DNA of 64,000 nucleotides from Methylobacterium brachythecii (GTDB lineage Bacteria > Pseudomonadota > Alphaproteobacteria > Rhizobiales > Beijerinckiaceae), in NCBI RefSeq assembly GCF_014196345.1, contig NZ_JACIDN010000002.1, positions 124,001 to 188,000 on the forward strand, written 5' to 3'. The notes under the pieces are model-generated. The model was not told the DNA's origin. It worked only from the letters and a program-made list of their open reading frames with translations, and did not search any database. Below, one piece after another: positions 63,818-64,000 of this stretch (position 1 is the first letter of the stretch; every line of letters starts with the position of its first letter). The position numbers and the translations under genes are program-made.

Positions 63818-64000
63818 TCAGACCAGCAGCAGGCCGGCCAGCGCCAGCATGAGCGCCGGCGGCATCACCAGGAGGCCAAGCTTGAGGAAGCGGAGCGCGC
63901 CGACATCCTCTCCCTCGCGGCGGATCGCGACGAGCCAGAGGATCGTTGCCAGCGAGCCGGTAACGGAGAGATTCGGCCCGAGGTCGACGCCGATCAGGAT
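63818..64000 (-). CDS. ArsB-like transporter, C-terminal end only
   Basis: The last 60 residues of an integral membrane protein of the ArsB/NhaD ion-transporter superfamily are visible: GVDLGPNLSVTGSLATILWL, then VGALRFLKLGLLVMPPALML, ending LAGLLLV. The GVDLGPN and SLATILW signatures match arsenite efflux pump ArsB. The beginning lies beyond the window, so neither function nor integrity can be checked. Confidence 0.75.
   Translation of the reverse strand: MLIGVDLGPNLSVTGSLATILWLVAIRREGEDVGALRFLKLGLLVMPPALMLALAGLLLV

Overview
The window is a high-GC, gene-dense chromosomal segment of an alphaproteobacterium, most likely Methylobacterium or Methylorubrum. Support comes from the gene order dusB-ntrB-ntrC-ntrY-ntrX-hfq-hflX with fused ispDF divergent to it, the blocks purN-purM / perM / hda-ppk-ppx and minCDE, two MucR-type regulators, an NDUFS4-type complex I protein, a formaldehyde-activating-enzyme (Fae) homologue, and two pqqA genes encoding the methylotroph-type PQQ precursor peptide. 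No phage, transposase, CRISPR array or rRNA was found. One tRNA (Pro, UGG) is present.

Layout. 1-12.5 kb: truncated MFS symporter, O-acetylhomoserine sulfhydrylase, MucR-like regulator, lone receiver protein, L,D-transpeptidase, an outer-membrane protein, quinone oxidoreductase, TrmJ-type rRNA/tRNA methyltransferase, a Kazal-like secreted peptide, Fae homologue, icd and a LuxR-type regulator. 12.5-19.2 kb: LOV-domain hybrid histidine kinase, glgX, an unknown gene paired with a spore-photoproduct-lyase-like radical SAM protein, NDUFS4 and tRNA-Pro. 19.4-33 kb: minCDE, ppk-ppx, hda, a large mono-haem exported protein, perM, purMN, ndk. 33-36.8 kb: a two-barrel outer-membrane porin and a second MucR. 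37-48.8 kb: a metal-efflux island with two divergent RND systems, an AT-richer insert between them, a Cys/His-rich exported protein, a DUF305 protein and a small cytochrome c. 48.8-60.2 kb: hflX, hfq, the ntr two-component systems, dusB, ispDF and pncC. 60.2-64 kb: second L,D-transpeptidase, a repeat-containing exported protein, tandem pqqA, an LdtR-like MarR regulator and the end of an ArsB-like transporter.

How the parts connect. Nitrogen sensing (NtrBC, NtrYX), Hfq and HflX form one co-directional block. ppk/ppx set polyphosphate turnover and hda restrains DnaA. The RND systems with the DUF305 and Cys/His-rich proteins look like periplasmic metal (probably copper-type) detoxification; no outer-membrane channel gene is present in the island.

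Most notable observations: (i) two adjacent pqqA genes encoding an identical 29-residue peptide with only synonymous differences, followed by a strong terminator and with no pqqBCDE nearby; (ii) a shared operator-like palindrome TATAGCnnnnGCTATA directly upstream of two unrelated outer-membrane protein genes 28 kb apart; (iii) a porin that fuses an 8-stranded-type barrel to an OprB-type barrel; (iv) an RND adaptor with an internal second signal-peptide-like segment, suggesting gene fusion; (v) a Fae homologue lacking the catalytic histidine. All calls rest on reading the sequence and family knowledge; no database search was run.
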